A stretch of DNA of 34,447 bases from an uncultured Treponema sp. (GCA_938045195.1 CALINC010000136.1:1-34447), one strand, 5' to 3'; shown: positions 6,585-15,674, numbered from the stretch's first letter. Made by a program: numbers and translations. Notes: a model not told the origin generated them from the sequence alone.

Positions 6585-9035
6585 ATGTTTGTGTCTAAAG
6601 AAGAATTAAAAGAATCCATTGTTAGAAGATTAAAAAGAAATTTCAGTAAAAATTTGGAACAGGCTTCAAGGCGGGAACTTTATGATGCCGCTGCAAGTAC
6701 CGTAATGGAACTTATTCAATCCGATTGGATAAAAACGACAAAAAACCACGAGCAAAAAGGCGTACGGCAAATGTTTTATTTTTCAGCCGAATTTTTAATG
6801 GGAAGAGCCTTAACCAATAATATGAACAACATGAAGCTCACACATACTATTGATGAGATATTAACCGAGCTTTCGGAACCCCTTTCGGTAATTGAAGAAG
6901 AAGAGCCGGATGCAGGCTTAGGGAACGGAGGCTTGGGGAGACTTGCCGCTTGCTTTTTAGATTCTCTTGCAACCTTAGACTATCCGGGACATGGCTATGG
7001 CATTCGGTATAAATACGGAATGTTTGAGCAGCGAATAGAAGAAGGAAGACAAACCGAATATCCCGACCGCTGGCTCTTTGCCCGAGACCCGTGGGAAGTC
7101 CGGCGCGACGATTTAAGCGTAAAAATTTACTTCGGCGGAACCCCCGTTTCCCGCACTTCTGAAAGCGGAAAATTGTATTATGACTTAAAAGACTCCGAAG
7201 AAATTATCGCGACCCCCTACGATATGCCTATTGTAGGATATGCTACCGGTACTGTTAATAGACTGCGGCTCTGGGAAGCATCATCCAATGACGGCTTTGA
7301 CTTCGCGCTTTTTAACAGCATGGAATATAATCGTGCATTCCAAAAACAAATAGATGCCGAAAGTATTTCCTGCGTTTTATATCCGAACGACTCAGGTCCT
7401 CTGGGAAAAGCACTGCGCTTAAAGCAGCAATACTTTTTTTCTTCCGCAAGTCTTCAAGATATTATCCGCTCCTTTATTCACCGTGAAGGCACCGATTTTT
7501 CAAAGCTAAAAGACTATGTTGTTATTCAACTGAATGACACACATCCGGTTGTTGCAATTCCGGAACTTATGCGTATTTTAATGGACGATTACCATTTGGA
7601 ATGGGATAACGCATGGCAGATTGTAACAAACGTTTTTGCATATACTAATCACACTATTCTTAGCGAAGCACTCGAAAAGTGGAGTATAGATGTTTTTCAA
7701 AGATTGCTGCCGCGTGTTTACCAAATTGTGGAAGAAATTAACCGCCGTTTTTTAACCGTACTGCGCGAAAATTATCCCGGCGACTGGCAAAGATATAACC
7801 GCATGGCAATTATAGCCGACGGCAAAATTCACATGGCACGCCTTGCTATTGCGGCTTGTTTTTCGGTAAACGGAGTTGCGGCACTCCACACGGAAATTTT
7901 AAAGACAAAAGAACTGCGTGAATTTTATGAATTGTATCCCGAAAAATTTAACAATAAAACAAATGGGGTAACCCAAAGACGCTGGCTATTAACGGCAAAT
8001 CCCTTGCTTGCGGAATTTATTACCAAACACATTGGTTCGGGCTGGATAAAAAATTCGGAAGAATTAAAAAATCTTGAAGCTTTTCAAGACGATACCGAAT
8101 TTTTAGATGAACTTATGGAAATAAAACGAAAGAATAAAATTAGACTTGCAGAATATTTGGAAAAAACACAAAACGTATTTATCAATGCAGACTCCGTCTT
8201 CGATATTCAAATTAAAAGACTGCATGAATATAAACGCCAGCTTTTAAATATTCTTCATGTTATTGCACTCTACAATAGGATTATCAACGACCCCTCATAT
8301 AATCCTATTCCGCAAACCTTTATTTTCGGTGCAAAGGCGGCGGCAGGCTACCGCAGAGCAAAAGACATAATTATGCTGATAAATACGGTTGCAGACAGAA
8401 TAAATAATGACCATCGGGTAAACGGAAAATTGAGCGTCGTATTTATAGAAAATTACCGCGTATCCGTTGCAGAGAAAATCTTCCCTGCCGCCGATGTTTC
8501 GGAGCAAATTTCTACGGCGGGAAAAGAAGCATCAGGAACAGGCAATATGAAATTTATGATTAACGGTGCCGTAACACTCGGCACATGGGACGGGGCCAAT
8601 ATCGAAATTGCAGAAGAAGCGGGAATTGAAAATGAATATATCTTCGGGCTTAAAGCCGATGAAATTCACAAAATTGATATGGAAAACTCTTATACTCCCA
8701 TAAAATACTTACAAGAAAACCCTGAACTTGAAAAAGCAGTTAACTCATTTATTGACGGAACATTTACCTTACCGGGTGAGCAAACCTTTAGAGGACTTTA
8801 CGATTCACTTGTGAACGGAGTAGACGGGCAGCGTCCTGATGTATACTATGTACTTGCCGATTTTACCGATTATCAAAAAACGCACGAAAGGCTTCTTTCG
8901 GAATATACCGATAAATATGCGTGGGCAAAAAAATGTCTTTTAAATATTGCACGCTCAAGCAAATTCAGCTCGGATAGGACTATCGAAGAATATGCAAAAG
9001 AAATTTGGAAACTGAAAAAAATCAAAACGGAATAG
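6585..9035 (+). CDS. glgP: glycogen/maltodextrin phosphorylase
   Basis: 816 aa, the usual length for GT35 phosphorylases. It releases glucose-1-phosphate from alpha-1,4-glucans in the cytoplasm using pyridoxal phosphate. The N-terminal half has EPDAGLGNGGLGRLAACFLD. The PLP-binding lysine is K656 in GTGNMKF, followed by GAVTLGTWDGANIEI. The start is the ATG at 6585, with GGAGG 5 nt upstream; the in-frame TTG at 6573 lies before that site. It is a single-gene unit with its own promoter and no other glycogen gene nearby. No clear intrinsic terminator is seen in the 33 bp before the convergent acpS. Confidence 0.97.
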   Translation: MFVSKEELKESIVRRLKRNFSKNLEQASRRELYDAAASTVMELIQSDWIKTTKNHEQKGVRQMFYFSAEFLMGRALTNNMNNMKLTHTIDEILTELSEPLSVIEEEEPDAGLGNGGLGRLAACFLDSLATLDYPGHGYGIRYKYGMFEQRIEEGRQTEYPDRWLFARDPWEVRRDDLSVKIYFGGTPVSRTSESGKLYYDLKDSEEIIATPYDMPIVGYATGTVNRLRLWEASSNDGFDFALFNSMEYNRAFQKQIDAESISCVLYPNDSGPLGKALRLKQQYFFSSASLQDIIRSFIHREGTDFSKLKDYVVIQLNDTHPVVAIPELMRILMDDYHLEWDNAWQIVTNVFAYTNHTILSEALEKWSIDVFQRLLPRVYQIVEEINRRFLTVLRENYPGDWQRYNRMAIIADGKIHMARLAIAACFSVNGVAALHTEILKTKELREFYELYPEKFNNKTNGVTQRRWLLTANPLLAEFITKHIGSGWIKNSEELKNLEAFQDDTEFLDELMEIKRKNKIRLAEYLEKTQNVFINADSVFDIQIKRLHEYKRQLLNILHVIALYNRIINDPSYNPIPQTFIFGAKAAAGYRRAKDIIMLINTVADRINNDHRVNGKLSVVFIENYRVSVAEKIFPAADVSEQISTAGKEASGTGNMKFMINGAVTLGTWDGANIEIAEEAGIENEYIFGLKADEIHKIDMENSYTPIKYLQENPELEKAVNSFIDGTFTLPGEQTFRGLYDSLVNGVDGQRPDVYYVLADFTDYQKTHERLLSEYTDKYAWAKKCLLNIARSSKFSSDRTIEEYAKEIWKLKKIKTE

Positions 9036-9068
9036 CGGGGAGAAACAAGATTCTGAGTGCTTATGCCC

Positions 9069-9440
9069 TTAGCCCTCTATTATCACAACAGCGGCGGCGA
9101 TACTCTTTTCGTGGGTAAGCGACAGGTGTACCTTTTTTGCATTGATTTTTTTTAACGAGTCAAGAGCCGTGCCGAAAAGCCGTAACTCCGGTTTTCCGTT
9201 ATGACTATTGATGACAAAAATATCTTTTAAGCGAATGCCTCTTAAGCCGGTACCGAGAGCTTTACCGAAAGCCTCTTTTGCGGCAAACCTCGCTGCGAGT
9301 GACAGCGGAGCGGCTGTCCCATTACTGCGGGCTGAATCCAGCTCTTCTTTGCAGAAAAACCGCTCCGGCAAACCCTCTACCGTAAGCCAGTGTTTAATTC
9401 TGTCAACATTTACAATGTCAATTCCTAAGCCTAAAATCAT
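9069..9440 (-). CDS. acpS: holo-[acyl-carrier-protein] synthase
   Basis: 123 aa, full length for AcpS. It transfers 4'-phosphopantetheine from CoA to apo-ACP for fatty-acid synthesis. The magnesium-binding residues are visible as D8 in GIDIV and E56 in FAAKEAFGKALG. The Shine-Dalgarno AGAGGT lies just before the ATG. It is the last gene of the dxs-cdaA-cdaR-acpS operon, 6 bp after cdaR. Confidence 0.95.
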   Translation of the reverse strand: MILGLGIDIVNVDRIKHWLTVEGLPERFFCKEELDSARSNGTAAPLSLAARFAAKEAFGKALGTGLRGIRLKDIFVINSHNGKPELRLFGTALDSLKKINAKKVHLSLTHEKSIAAAVVIIEG

Positions 9441-9446
9441 TACCTC

Positions 9447-10430
9447 TTAGTCGTCCTGATTCTCATCTTCGGTGCTGCGTTTCCGTACTTCAATCTGAAT
9501 ATTTTTTGGGTTTGCTTCAACCAATGCCAGTTTTCCGGGAACAACGGCTTGTACCGGTAAGCTGTATATTCCGGGAGCTACGATATTCCCGCATAATACG
9601 CGCAGCGTGTTTGCGGATACTTTCCAAGATGAAACTACCGACTTTGCCCCTTTTACGGTAAGACTTCCCGACGGAATGTCGGAAGCTATTTCAAACTCAT
9701 CAGCTAAATTATCAAAATAAAGAGCAACGTTATTAAAAGTTTTTAGTTCCAGAACTTCCCGTATTTTAACCGAATAGTTAATTTTAGAACTACCCACAAT
9801 AGACACAAGAGGATTGGAATTAACCACTTCAATAACATTGGAAAAACTCGTCTGCCTGTTTTCAACCGAAATTGAATTGGTAAAAATATCTTCAATATTT
9901 GAAATAATGGAAGTCGGTCCTGTTATTTCAATAGCCGGAGGTTCTATTCCGGTTTCATAAATCTCATAATTTTGAGCGGGTTTTCCTTTAAACGAAAGTT
10001 TAACATTTACCCGTTTTGAAAGACTTTTTTCCAAATTAACTTTAATTTCAATAGGTTCAACATTTATCTCCAAAGGGCTCACATTTAAGGCAAGACCTCT
10101 TCTTTTTGTCTGAATCGGAACATTATGTTCTCCCTCAGAAGAAATTGCAGAAAGGTCTAGATATGCTACAATATCGTCTTCCCGTATCGCTGCAATGCCC
10201 TCAGTTTCGCCCCAAACCGAAATTTTTACCGTACGCGGAATTGTGGCGGCAGGTACTAAGTTTCCCGAATTTTCTATTATCAAAGGAACGGAAAAATATT
10301 TTTTTTCCAAAAGGCTATTTTTATAAAATTGCACCAGCACCAGTGCAAAAGCAAAACTTAAAACCTTTGCAGGCCAATTTTCTATTAATTTGTCAAAATA
10401 TTTTCTAATTTTCATCTTGTACCGCCTCAT
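9447..10430 (-). CDS. cdaR: YbbR-repeat protein, CdaA regulator
   Basis: About 327 aa. One N-terminal membrane helix (WPAKVLSFAFALVLVQFY) is followed by extracytoplasmic YbbR-like repeats (PRTVKISVWGE, EITGPTSII, SLTVKGAKSVV). Family members modulate the membrane diadenylate cyclase encoded next to them, which is the case here. I place the start at the ATG at 10430, with GGAG about 6 nt upstream. The ATG at 10415, also in frame, is a real alternative. Either start overlaps the end of cdaA, which implies translational coupling. The repeats diverge from each other, so their exact number is uncertain. Confidence 0.88.
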   Translation of the reverse strand: MRRYKMKIRKYFDKLIENWPAKVLSFAFALVLVQFYKNSLLEKKYFSVPLIIENSGNLVPAATIPRTVKISVWGETEGIAAIREDDIVAYLDLSAISSEGEHNVPIQTKRRGLALNVSPLEINVEPIEIKVNLEKSLSKRVNVKLSFKGKPAQNYEIYETGIEPPAIEITGPTSIISNIEDIFTNSISVENRQTSFSNVIEVVNSNPLVSIVGSSKINYSVKIREVLELKTFNNVALYFDNLADEFEIASDIPSGSLTVKGAKSVVSSWKVSANTLRVLCGNIVAPGIYSLPVQAVVPGKLALVEANPKNIQIEVRKRSTEDENQDD

Positions 10431-11229
10431 AAGACTCTCCGGCTTCACCCTTAGATAAATCGGTTTTTATTTCTAAAAGCTGCTCAAGCTGCCTGATAAT
10501 TTCTTTTGAACTTAAATCATAATAAAGCCGAGAATCATAGGCAAGGCTTAATGCACCCGTTTCTTCCGAAACTACCAAAACAACGGCATCGGTTTCTTCC
10601 GTAACACCTATGGCAGCACGGTGACGGGTACCGAAGCTCTTCCGAATATCTTGCTGCTCCGACAACGGTAAAAAACAACCGGCAGAAACAACCTGCCCGT
10701 TCTGCACAATAGAAGCTCCGTCATGCATCGGTGTGTCATGACCGAAAATCGTAACCAGCAAACTTGAAGAAAGCTCCGCATTCAATCTTGTCCCCGTATC
10801 GAGAATATCTTTAAGGTTATTGCGGCGCATAAACACTATTAGCATACCGCGCCGTTTATCGGAAAGAATTTCCGCTGCATTAAGAACGGAATCGATGTGG
10901 CTATGGCTGGAATGCTTACCGGGTCTAAGCCAATCACTCTGTCCTATCTTTAAAAAAATTTTACGCAGTTCGGGCTGAAAAACAATGGCGACGCCTATTA
11001 CAATGCCCGGAGCTATGGCGTTTAACAGCCACAACAAGGTATTAAGCCGAAAAAATACCGCCGCCGCATAGATTACCAAAATGGAAAGAGCTCCTTTTAC
11101 GAGCTGGATAGCTTGCGTTTTAAGTAAAATCTGATACGCCTTATAAAGCAAAAACGATAATACCAAAACATCAAGTATTGGGCGCAAATAAGAACTATAA
11201 AAAGCGACTATATTCCGTATTATTTCCAT
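10405..11229 (-). CDS. cdaA: membrane diadenylate cyclase
   Basis: 274 aa. Three N-terminal membrane segments (about residues 15-30, 44-62, 66-85) are followed by a DAC (DisA_N) domain with the catalytic motifs D170-G-A and R202-H-R. It makes c-di-AMP from two ATP. It overlaps dxs by 10 bp and cdaR by 26 bp, so the three are tightly coupled. AAAGGAA provides the ribosome site. In Firmicutes cdaA-cdaR is usually followed by glmM; here it is followed by acpS. C-di-AMP receptors cannot be identified in this window. Confidence 0.96.
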   Translation of the reverse strand: MEIIRNIVAFYSSYLRPILDVLVLSFLLYKAYQILLKTQAIQLVKGALSILVIYAAAVFFRLNTLLWLLNAIAPGIVIGVAIVFQPELRKIFLKIGQSDWLRPGKHSSHSHIDSVLNAAEILSDKRRGMLIVFMRRNNLKDILDTGTRLNAELSSSLLVTIFGHDTPMHDGASIVQNGQVVSAGCFLPLSEQQDIRKSFGTRHRAAIGVTEETDAVVLVVSEETGALSLAYDSRLYYDLSSKEIIRQLEQLLEIKTDLSKGEAGESYEAVQDEN

Positions 11230-13157
11230 TTTAATTTCCTTTGTGTATAAACTAAGCCGTCTTGCAAATTTTCGGCAGCCATTGTTTGACTAATAAGTTT
11301 TTCGGTTTTTTGCACAATATGTTCCGGCGAAAGCCCCGCCGCCGCAAAAATTTCGGAACGGGTTCCATGCGGAAAAAACATATCCGCAAATGCCATAACA
11401 CAGGTTTGCACCCCATTGATACGGCTTATAACCAAACCGTTAAGGTAAGCGGCAATTCCGCCTATTTCGCAGCCGTCTTCAACAAAAAGAATAAAAGAAT
11501 AATTTTCGGCAAGCTGCAAAAAATAAGGTTCGTCAACAGGTTTCGCAAATCTGATATTATAAATATCGGTAAAAATCCCCTTATGTGCCAGCATATTGGA
11601 GGCTTCTTTTACTTCACTATAAATACCTCCGGTACATGCAATAAGTATTTTATTTTTATCGGCATTTTTTATTAAAACGCCCCTTCCGGTTAAAATCGGA
11701 AGCGAAAATTCCTTTTTTTCTTTAGGGCAAGAAGATTTCGGATAGCGGATTGCCGTAGGCTGATCCTGCCGCAAAGCCCATTCCAGCATCAAATTCACCT
11801 CTTTTTCGGAGGCAGGGCATAAAACCGCCATATTGGGAACGGGACGCAAAAGGGAAATATCGAAAATTCCTTGATGAGTTTCTCCGTCGCCGGGAACAGC
11901 TCCTGCCCGATCTAGGGCAAAAATGACCGGTAAATTCTGCAATGCCGTATCATGAATAATTTGGTCGATTGAACGCTGAATAAATGTGCTGTAAATAGCC
12001 GTTACGGGTCTAAGCCCCGCCGCTGCAAGCCCCGCCGCAAAGGTTACTGCATGTTCTTCCGCAATACCGACATCAAAAAAACGTTTTTCAAATTTATGAT
12101 GAAAAGGAGCAAGACCGGTACCTTCTTCCATAGCAGCGGTAATAGCAGTTATTTTTTCGTTTTTTTCCGCAAGGTTCACAAGAGCCTTGGAAAAAGCCTG
12201 AGTAAAAGTTATCGCGTCGCTTTTTTCAATCTTTCCGTCAGCCGTATTAAAGGGACCTATTCCATGAAAAGCCGCAGGATTTATTTCCGCATAAGGATAT
12301 CCATACCCTTTTATTGTTTCTACAAGCACAACCACCGGAACATGTAATTTTTTTACATTTTTTAAGACCTTTTCAAGCCTGCTGATATTATGCCCATTTA
12401 GGGGGCCTACATATTCAAACCCCAAATCGACAAAAATATTATTTTTATAAAAAATTCCTTTCATACCGCGTTTTATACGCCAAATAAAGGCATTTAATTT
12501 TGTACCGATAAGCGGGATTGCACCCAACGCAGTATCAAAAAGGTACTTAAACCGCTGATAGCCCACATGCATAGTCAGACGGCTTAAATATTCTGAAAAC
12601 GCTCCGGTATTTTTGCCGATTGCCATTTTGTTATCATTGAGAATAACGATTAAATCGTTTTTTAACTCTCCTGCATTACTGAGTGCTTCAAACGCCATAC
12701 CGCCGGTTAAAGCTCCGTCGCCTATTACGGCTATAACTTTTCCGTCGTTGTCCAAAAGCCGCTTGCCCTCAAGGATTCCAAGTGCTGCCGAGATTGAAGT
12801 TGACGCATGCCCCGTGTTAAAAGCGTCATGCGAACTTTCTTCGCGCTTCGGGAAGCCTGAAATTCCGTCCTTTTGGCGTAATGTAGAAAAGCGGGAGTAT
12901 CTTCCTGTGATGATTTTATGGGTATATGATTGATGTCCGACATCCCAAATAATAGCATCATGCGGGCTTGAAAAAATACGGTGAAGTGCAAGGGTAAGTT
13001 CTATTACGCCCAAATTACTGGCAAGATGCCCTCCGTTGTGAGCAACCGTATTCAAGATTTCTTCTCGAATCTCGGAGGCAAGCTGCTTTACCTCTTTATT
13101 CGAAAGAGTTTTTAAATCTTCAGGACCGTCGATACCGGTCAATAAATTATGCTTCAC
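11220..13157 (-). CDS. dxs: 1-deoxy-D-xylulose-5-phosphate synthase
   Basis: 645 aa, full length. It condenses pyruvate and glyceraldehyde-3-phosphate, the first step of the MEP isoprenoid pathway. Thiamine-diphosphate site: GDGALTGGM (146-154) through LNDNKMAIG (173-181). Other motifs are NGGHLASNLG (41-50), HQSYTHKIITGR (75-86) and the transketolase-type DVGIAEEHAVTFAAGLA. The start codon is GTG at 13157 with only a weak GGA upstream. An intrinsic terminator ends 17 nt before this GTG, leaving no room for a conventional promoter and leader (see findings). It heads the cdaA operon. Confidence 0.95.
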   Translation of the reverse strand: MKHNLLTGIDGPEDLKTLSNKEVKQLASEIREEILNTVAHNGGHLASNLGVIELTLALHRIFSSPHDAIIWDVGHQSYTHKIITGRYSRFSTLRQKDGISGFPKREESSHDAFNTGHASTSISAALGILEGKRLLDNDGKVIAVIGDGALTGGMAFEALSNAGELKNDLIVILNDNKMAIGKNTGAFSEYLSRLTMHVGYQRFKYLFDTALGAIPLIGTKLNAFIWRIKRGMKGIFYKNNIFVDLGFEYVGPLNGHNISRLEKVLKNVKKLHVPVVVLVETIKGYGYPYAEINPAAFHGIGPFNTADGKIEKSDAITFTQAFSKALVNLAEKNEKITAITAAMEEGTGLAPFHHKFEKRFFDVGIAEEHAVTFAAGLAAAGLRPVTAIYSTFIQRSIDQIIHDTALQNLPVIFALDRAGAVPGDGETHQGIFDISLLRPVPNMAVLCPASEKEVNLMLEWALRQDQPTAIRYPKSSCPKEKKEFSLPILTGRGVLIKNADKNKILIACTGGIYSEVKEASNMLAHKGIFTDIYNIRFAKPVDEPYFLQLAENYSFILFVEDGCEIGGIAAYLNGLVISRINGVQTCVMAFADMFFPHGTRSEIFAAAGLSPEHIVQKTEKLISQTMAAENLQDGLVYTQRKLKWK

Positions 13158-13173
13158 TCGTTATGTCCAATGC

Positions 13174-13203
13174 TAAAAAAGGGGCATCAATAAATTGCGC
13201 CCC
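13174..13203 (-). terminator. terminator or attenuator directly upstream of dxs
   Basis: Minus-strand GGGGC/GCCCC stem (13199-13203 with 13181-13185) has a 13-nt loop and is followed by TTTTTT (13175-13180). It lies after the small ribosomal gene and 17 nt before the dxs GTG. Confidence 0.7.
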
Positions 13204-13228
13204 ATTCCGTGTAATCCGAAATTTATCG

Positions 13229-13264
13229 GGTAGTTTGAAAAAAGATATTTTTTCTCAAACTACC
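13229..13264 (-). other. 15-bp hairpin after the bS22-like gene
   Basis: On minus, GGTAGTTTGAGAAAA pairs with TTTTTTCAAACTACC (one G-U) around a 6-nt loop. It begins on the stop codon of the small gene at 13264. No T-run follows, so it is not itself a terminator. Together with the stem at 13181-13203 it makes a structured leader for dxs. Confidence 0.6.
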
Positions 13265-13356
13265 TATTTCTTGTTCTTATGTCGGTTCTTTCTGAGCTTC
13301 TTTTTTCGTTTATGCGTAGACATCTTTTGTCGTTTTCGCTTTTTTCCGCAAGGCAT
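13264..13356 (-). CDS. bS22/mS38-like ribosomal small protein (AURKAIP1/COX24 domain)
   Basis: 30 aa, beginning MPCGKKRKRQKMSTHK and ending LRKNRHKNKK, about 60% Lys/Arg. Short proteins with this KKRKR-x-KM-x2-HKRKK-x2-R-x3 pattern belong to the AURKAIP1/COX24 family, whose mitochondrial (mS38) and actinobacterial (bS22) members bind the small ribosomal subunit. That match is from memory of the family. The gene has a clear AAGGAG 7 nt before the ATG and its own promoter at 13393-13422. It is easily missed by gene callers because of its length. Confidence 0.85.
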   Translation of the reverse strand: MPCGKKRKRQKMSTHKRKKKLRKNRHKNKK

Positions 13357-13392
13357 TTCGGCACTCCTTAATATATATAGTATAGTGTATCT

Positions 13393-13422
13393 ACTATAGT
13401 ACAAATTAAAACTCTTTGTCAA
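13393..13422 (-). promoter_or_regulatory. promoter of the bS22-like gene
   Basis: Minus-strand TTGACA (13417-13422) and TATAGT (13393-13398) have an 18-bp spacer, about 25 nt before the Shine-Dalgarno. As no other good promoter is visible, it may also drive the dxs operon by read-through. Confidence 0.75.
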
Positions 13423-13500
13423 GGGAGTAAAAGCGTTTTTTTATATTTTGTAACCATTTACATATTGCCGTAAAATAATTAACAAATGTAAAGTTTCATA

Positions 13501-13529
13501 TTGCAAAATTTTACCGCAGATGATATAAT
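13501..13529 (+). promoter_or_regulatory. promoter upstream of the MCP remnant
   Basis: TTGCAA (13501-13506) and TATAAT (13524-13529) have a 17-bp spacer. An AAGGAAG ribosome-site-like stretch follows at 13564-13570, but no usable start codon in the MCP frame follows it. Confidence 0.7.
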
Positions 13530-13600
13530 TAATTAAAGATGTAAAAAAATTATATTATGTAAAAAGGAAGTTAAAAAAAAGAATTTTGATAAGATAGAAA

Positions 13601-14440
13601 ATTGAACAAATTATTCAAACTATTAAAAAACTTAATGAAAGTATTGAAAATCAAACGGCAAGTGTTGTGCAGTCTTCCGCTTCAATTGAGCAAATGGTTG
13701 CAAATATTGCGTCAATTACCCAAACATTGGGAAAAGCCAATGAATCAATTAAAGATCTTGCACGTGCGACTGATGTTGGAAAAAACACGCTGGTAAGTTC
13801 TAACAGTGTAACACAAAAAATTGCGGAAGAATCGGGAAGTTTGATGGAAGCGTCGAGCGTAATTCAGCATATTGCAAGCCAAACCAATTTACTTGCAATG
13901 AATGCCGCAATTGAAGCGGCACATGCGGGTGAAGCGGGAAAGGGTTTTGCCGTTGTTGCAGACGAAATACGAAAATTAGCCGAAGAGTCTTCTGCCCAAG
14001 GGAAAACGATAACGGCGACGTTAAAAAATTTAAGCGGCGAAATTGAAGCACTTTCTTCTTCCTCAAAAACCGTGGAGGAAAAGTTTAATGTAATTTTTAT
14101 GCTTTCGGAAGAAGTTAAAAATATGAGCGCAAAACTTATGGAAGCAATGAAAGAACAGGAACACGGCAGCCGAGAAGTATTAACGGCAATAAAAGAGATA
14201 AATTCCGTAACGACTGAGGTAAAAGAAGGCTCTGCCGAAATGCTTAGCGGTGGAGAACAGGTTGTAAATGAGATGGTTAAATTAGACGAGCTGACTCACG
14301 TAATAACAAACAGCATGAATGAGATGTCAGCCGGCTCAATTCAAATAAACAATGCCGTACAGGAAGTAAACGAAATTACGCAAGTAAACAAGCAAAGTAT
14401 CGAAAAACTTTCGGAAGAAGTAGGAAAATTCACGATATAA
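13601..14440 (+). pseudogene. methyl-accepting chemotaxis protein reduced to its signalling domain
   Basis: The open frame encodes about 279 aa of MCP coiled-coil signalling domain, including the conserved tip QTNLLAMNAAIEAAHAG and GKGFAVVADEIRKLAEES. It would contact CheA/CheW. No sensor, membrane or HAMP region is present. The frame opens after TAG at 13595 and lacks an ATG until 13694; GTG at 13667 is the only other plausible start, and neither has a ribosome site. In the next frame upstream, codons for KKNFDKIEN run into TGA at 13603. Removing one base near 13600-13603 would join that frame to EQIIQTIKK. This looks like a 5'-deleted, frameshifted gene. A short soluble signalling protein is a less likely alternative. 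Confidence 0.65.
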
Positions 14441-14447
14441 TATATGC

Positions 14448-15674
14448 TTATGCGCCTGCCATCATAGCCGCCATAACTTTAGCGTCTTTTACGATATTTT
14501 CGATAACGGCATATTCATTCGGCTGATGGCAGGTATCGTCTAACGAACTCCAAACCACTGCATTAAAGCCGAAGCTCCTTAAACAAGCTGCAACGGTTCC
14601 GCCGCCGATTCCTATTGTATCCGTTTCTTGTCCGCAAACTGTTTTTACCGCCTGAGCAAGAACTTTTACAATTTTTGAGCCGGCAGGAGTTGCCGGAGAA
14701 ACTTCGGGTTCATCATATTCAAATCTGACTGAAACTCCGTATTTTGCTTCTACAGCGGCGGCTCTTTTTTTAATTTCTGCAAATATTTCTTCAATATTAT
14801 AAGACGGAAGAATACGGCAATCCATATAAAAAACATCATCGCCGGGAATTGTATTTATATTCGGAACATTTGCTTCTTTTTTTGTCGGCTGAAAAGTGGA
14901 GTAATCCGGTGAAAAAAGCGGGTCTTTTTTATTAAAGTAATTTTCCAAATCATGTAACCGAAGCGCCAAATCGCAAGCTGCCACAAAAGCATTTTTCCCC
15001 GTATCGGGCATTGAAGCATGCGTTTGAACTCCTTTTGTAATCACTTTAATCCAAAGGCTCGTTTTTTCTGCAATTTCAATATGGCTGCCTAATGGGTCGC
15101 CGCCGTCGGGTACAAGAATTAAGTCGTCTTTTCTAAATAAATTATGATTTTTAAGAAGATACAGGATTCCATAGGCGGAGCCGACTTCTTCATCCGCAAC
15201 AAAAAGGAGTTTAACAGTGCGTTCAGGCTGAATGCCCAGTTTAATAAAACTCAAGGCGGCAAATACGGAAGAAACAAGCCCCTGCTGATTGTCTTCAACC
15301 CCGCGTCCTATAATCTTTCCGTCTTTTTCGATAACAGTCCACGGGTCGCTGTTCCATTTTGCCGAATCGCCCGGAGGAACAACATCAAGATGGCTCATAA
15401 TCCAAAGCCTCTCAGTATCGTTTTTGCCGGGAATGGTAACAACCAAATTGGGCCTAATACCTGACGGCACTCTTGCGTCGTGAGCGTCAAAACGTTCAAA
15501 GCCGGTAAAGCCCGCTTCGCTCAAATATTTTTCTAAGGCTTCGCATTTTTTTATCTCGCCTTCGCCGCCCGACTCCGGTGCCATTGCAGGAATCGAAGTT
15601 AAAAGAGTTTCCAACATAACCATATCGCCCTTTTTGGAAGCGATAAAATCGGTAATCTTTTTAAAATTATTCAT
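14448..15674 (-). CDS. M20-family metallopeptidase/deacylase (ArgE/DapE type)
   Basis: 408 aa. Metal-site motifs are in order: SHLDVVP (H95, D97), GRGVEDNQQG (D128), ADEEVGS (E162-E163), LVPDGGD, and a C-terminal DTCHQPNEY. The dimerisation lid domain lies between. M20 enzymes hydrolyse amide bonds of dipeptides or N-acyl amino acids; the substrate is not evident. The start is the ATG at 15674: it has no Shine-Dalgarno, and a promoter places transcription start on its A. The upstream in-frame codons to 15707 would overlap that promoter. It converges on the MCP remnant with only 7 bp between. Confidence 0.92.
   Translation of the reverse strand: MNNFKKITDFIASKKGDMVMLETLLTSIPAMAPESGGEGEIKKCEALEKYLSEAGFTGFERFDAHDARVPSGIRPNLVVTIPGKNDTERLWIMSHLDVVPPGDSAKWNSDPWTVIEKDGKIIGRGVEDNQQGLVSSVFAALSFIKLGIQPERTVKLLFVADEEVGSAYGILYLLKNHNLFRKDDLILVPDGGDPLGSHIEIAEKTSLWIKVITKGVQTHASMPDTGKNAFVAACDLALRLHDLENYFNKKDPLFSPDYSTFQPTKKEANVPNINTIPGDDVFYMDCRILPSYNIEEIFAEIKKRAAAVEAKYGVSVRFEYDEPEVSPATPAGSKIVKVLAQAVKTVCGQETDTIGIGGGTVAACLRSFGFNAVVWSSLDDTCHQPNEYAVIENIVKDAKVMAAMMAGA

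Noticed and set aside
13573..13580. A8 run upstream of the MCP remnant as a phase-variation switch
   Set aside because: Stops in all three frames after the run (13587-13605) mean slippage there cannot open the MCP frame.
13602..13796. TTG-started 64-codon frame at the start of the MCP remnant
   Set aside because: It overlaps the MCP coding frame out of phase and has no family features.
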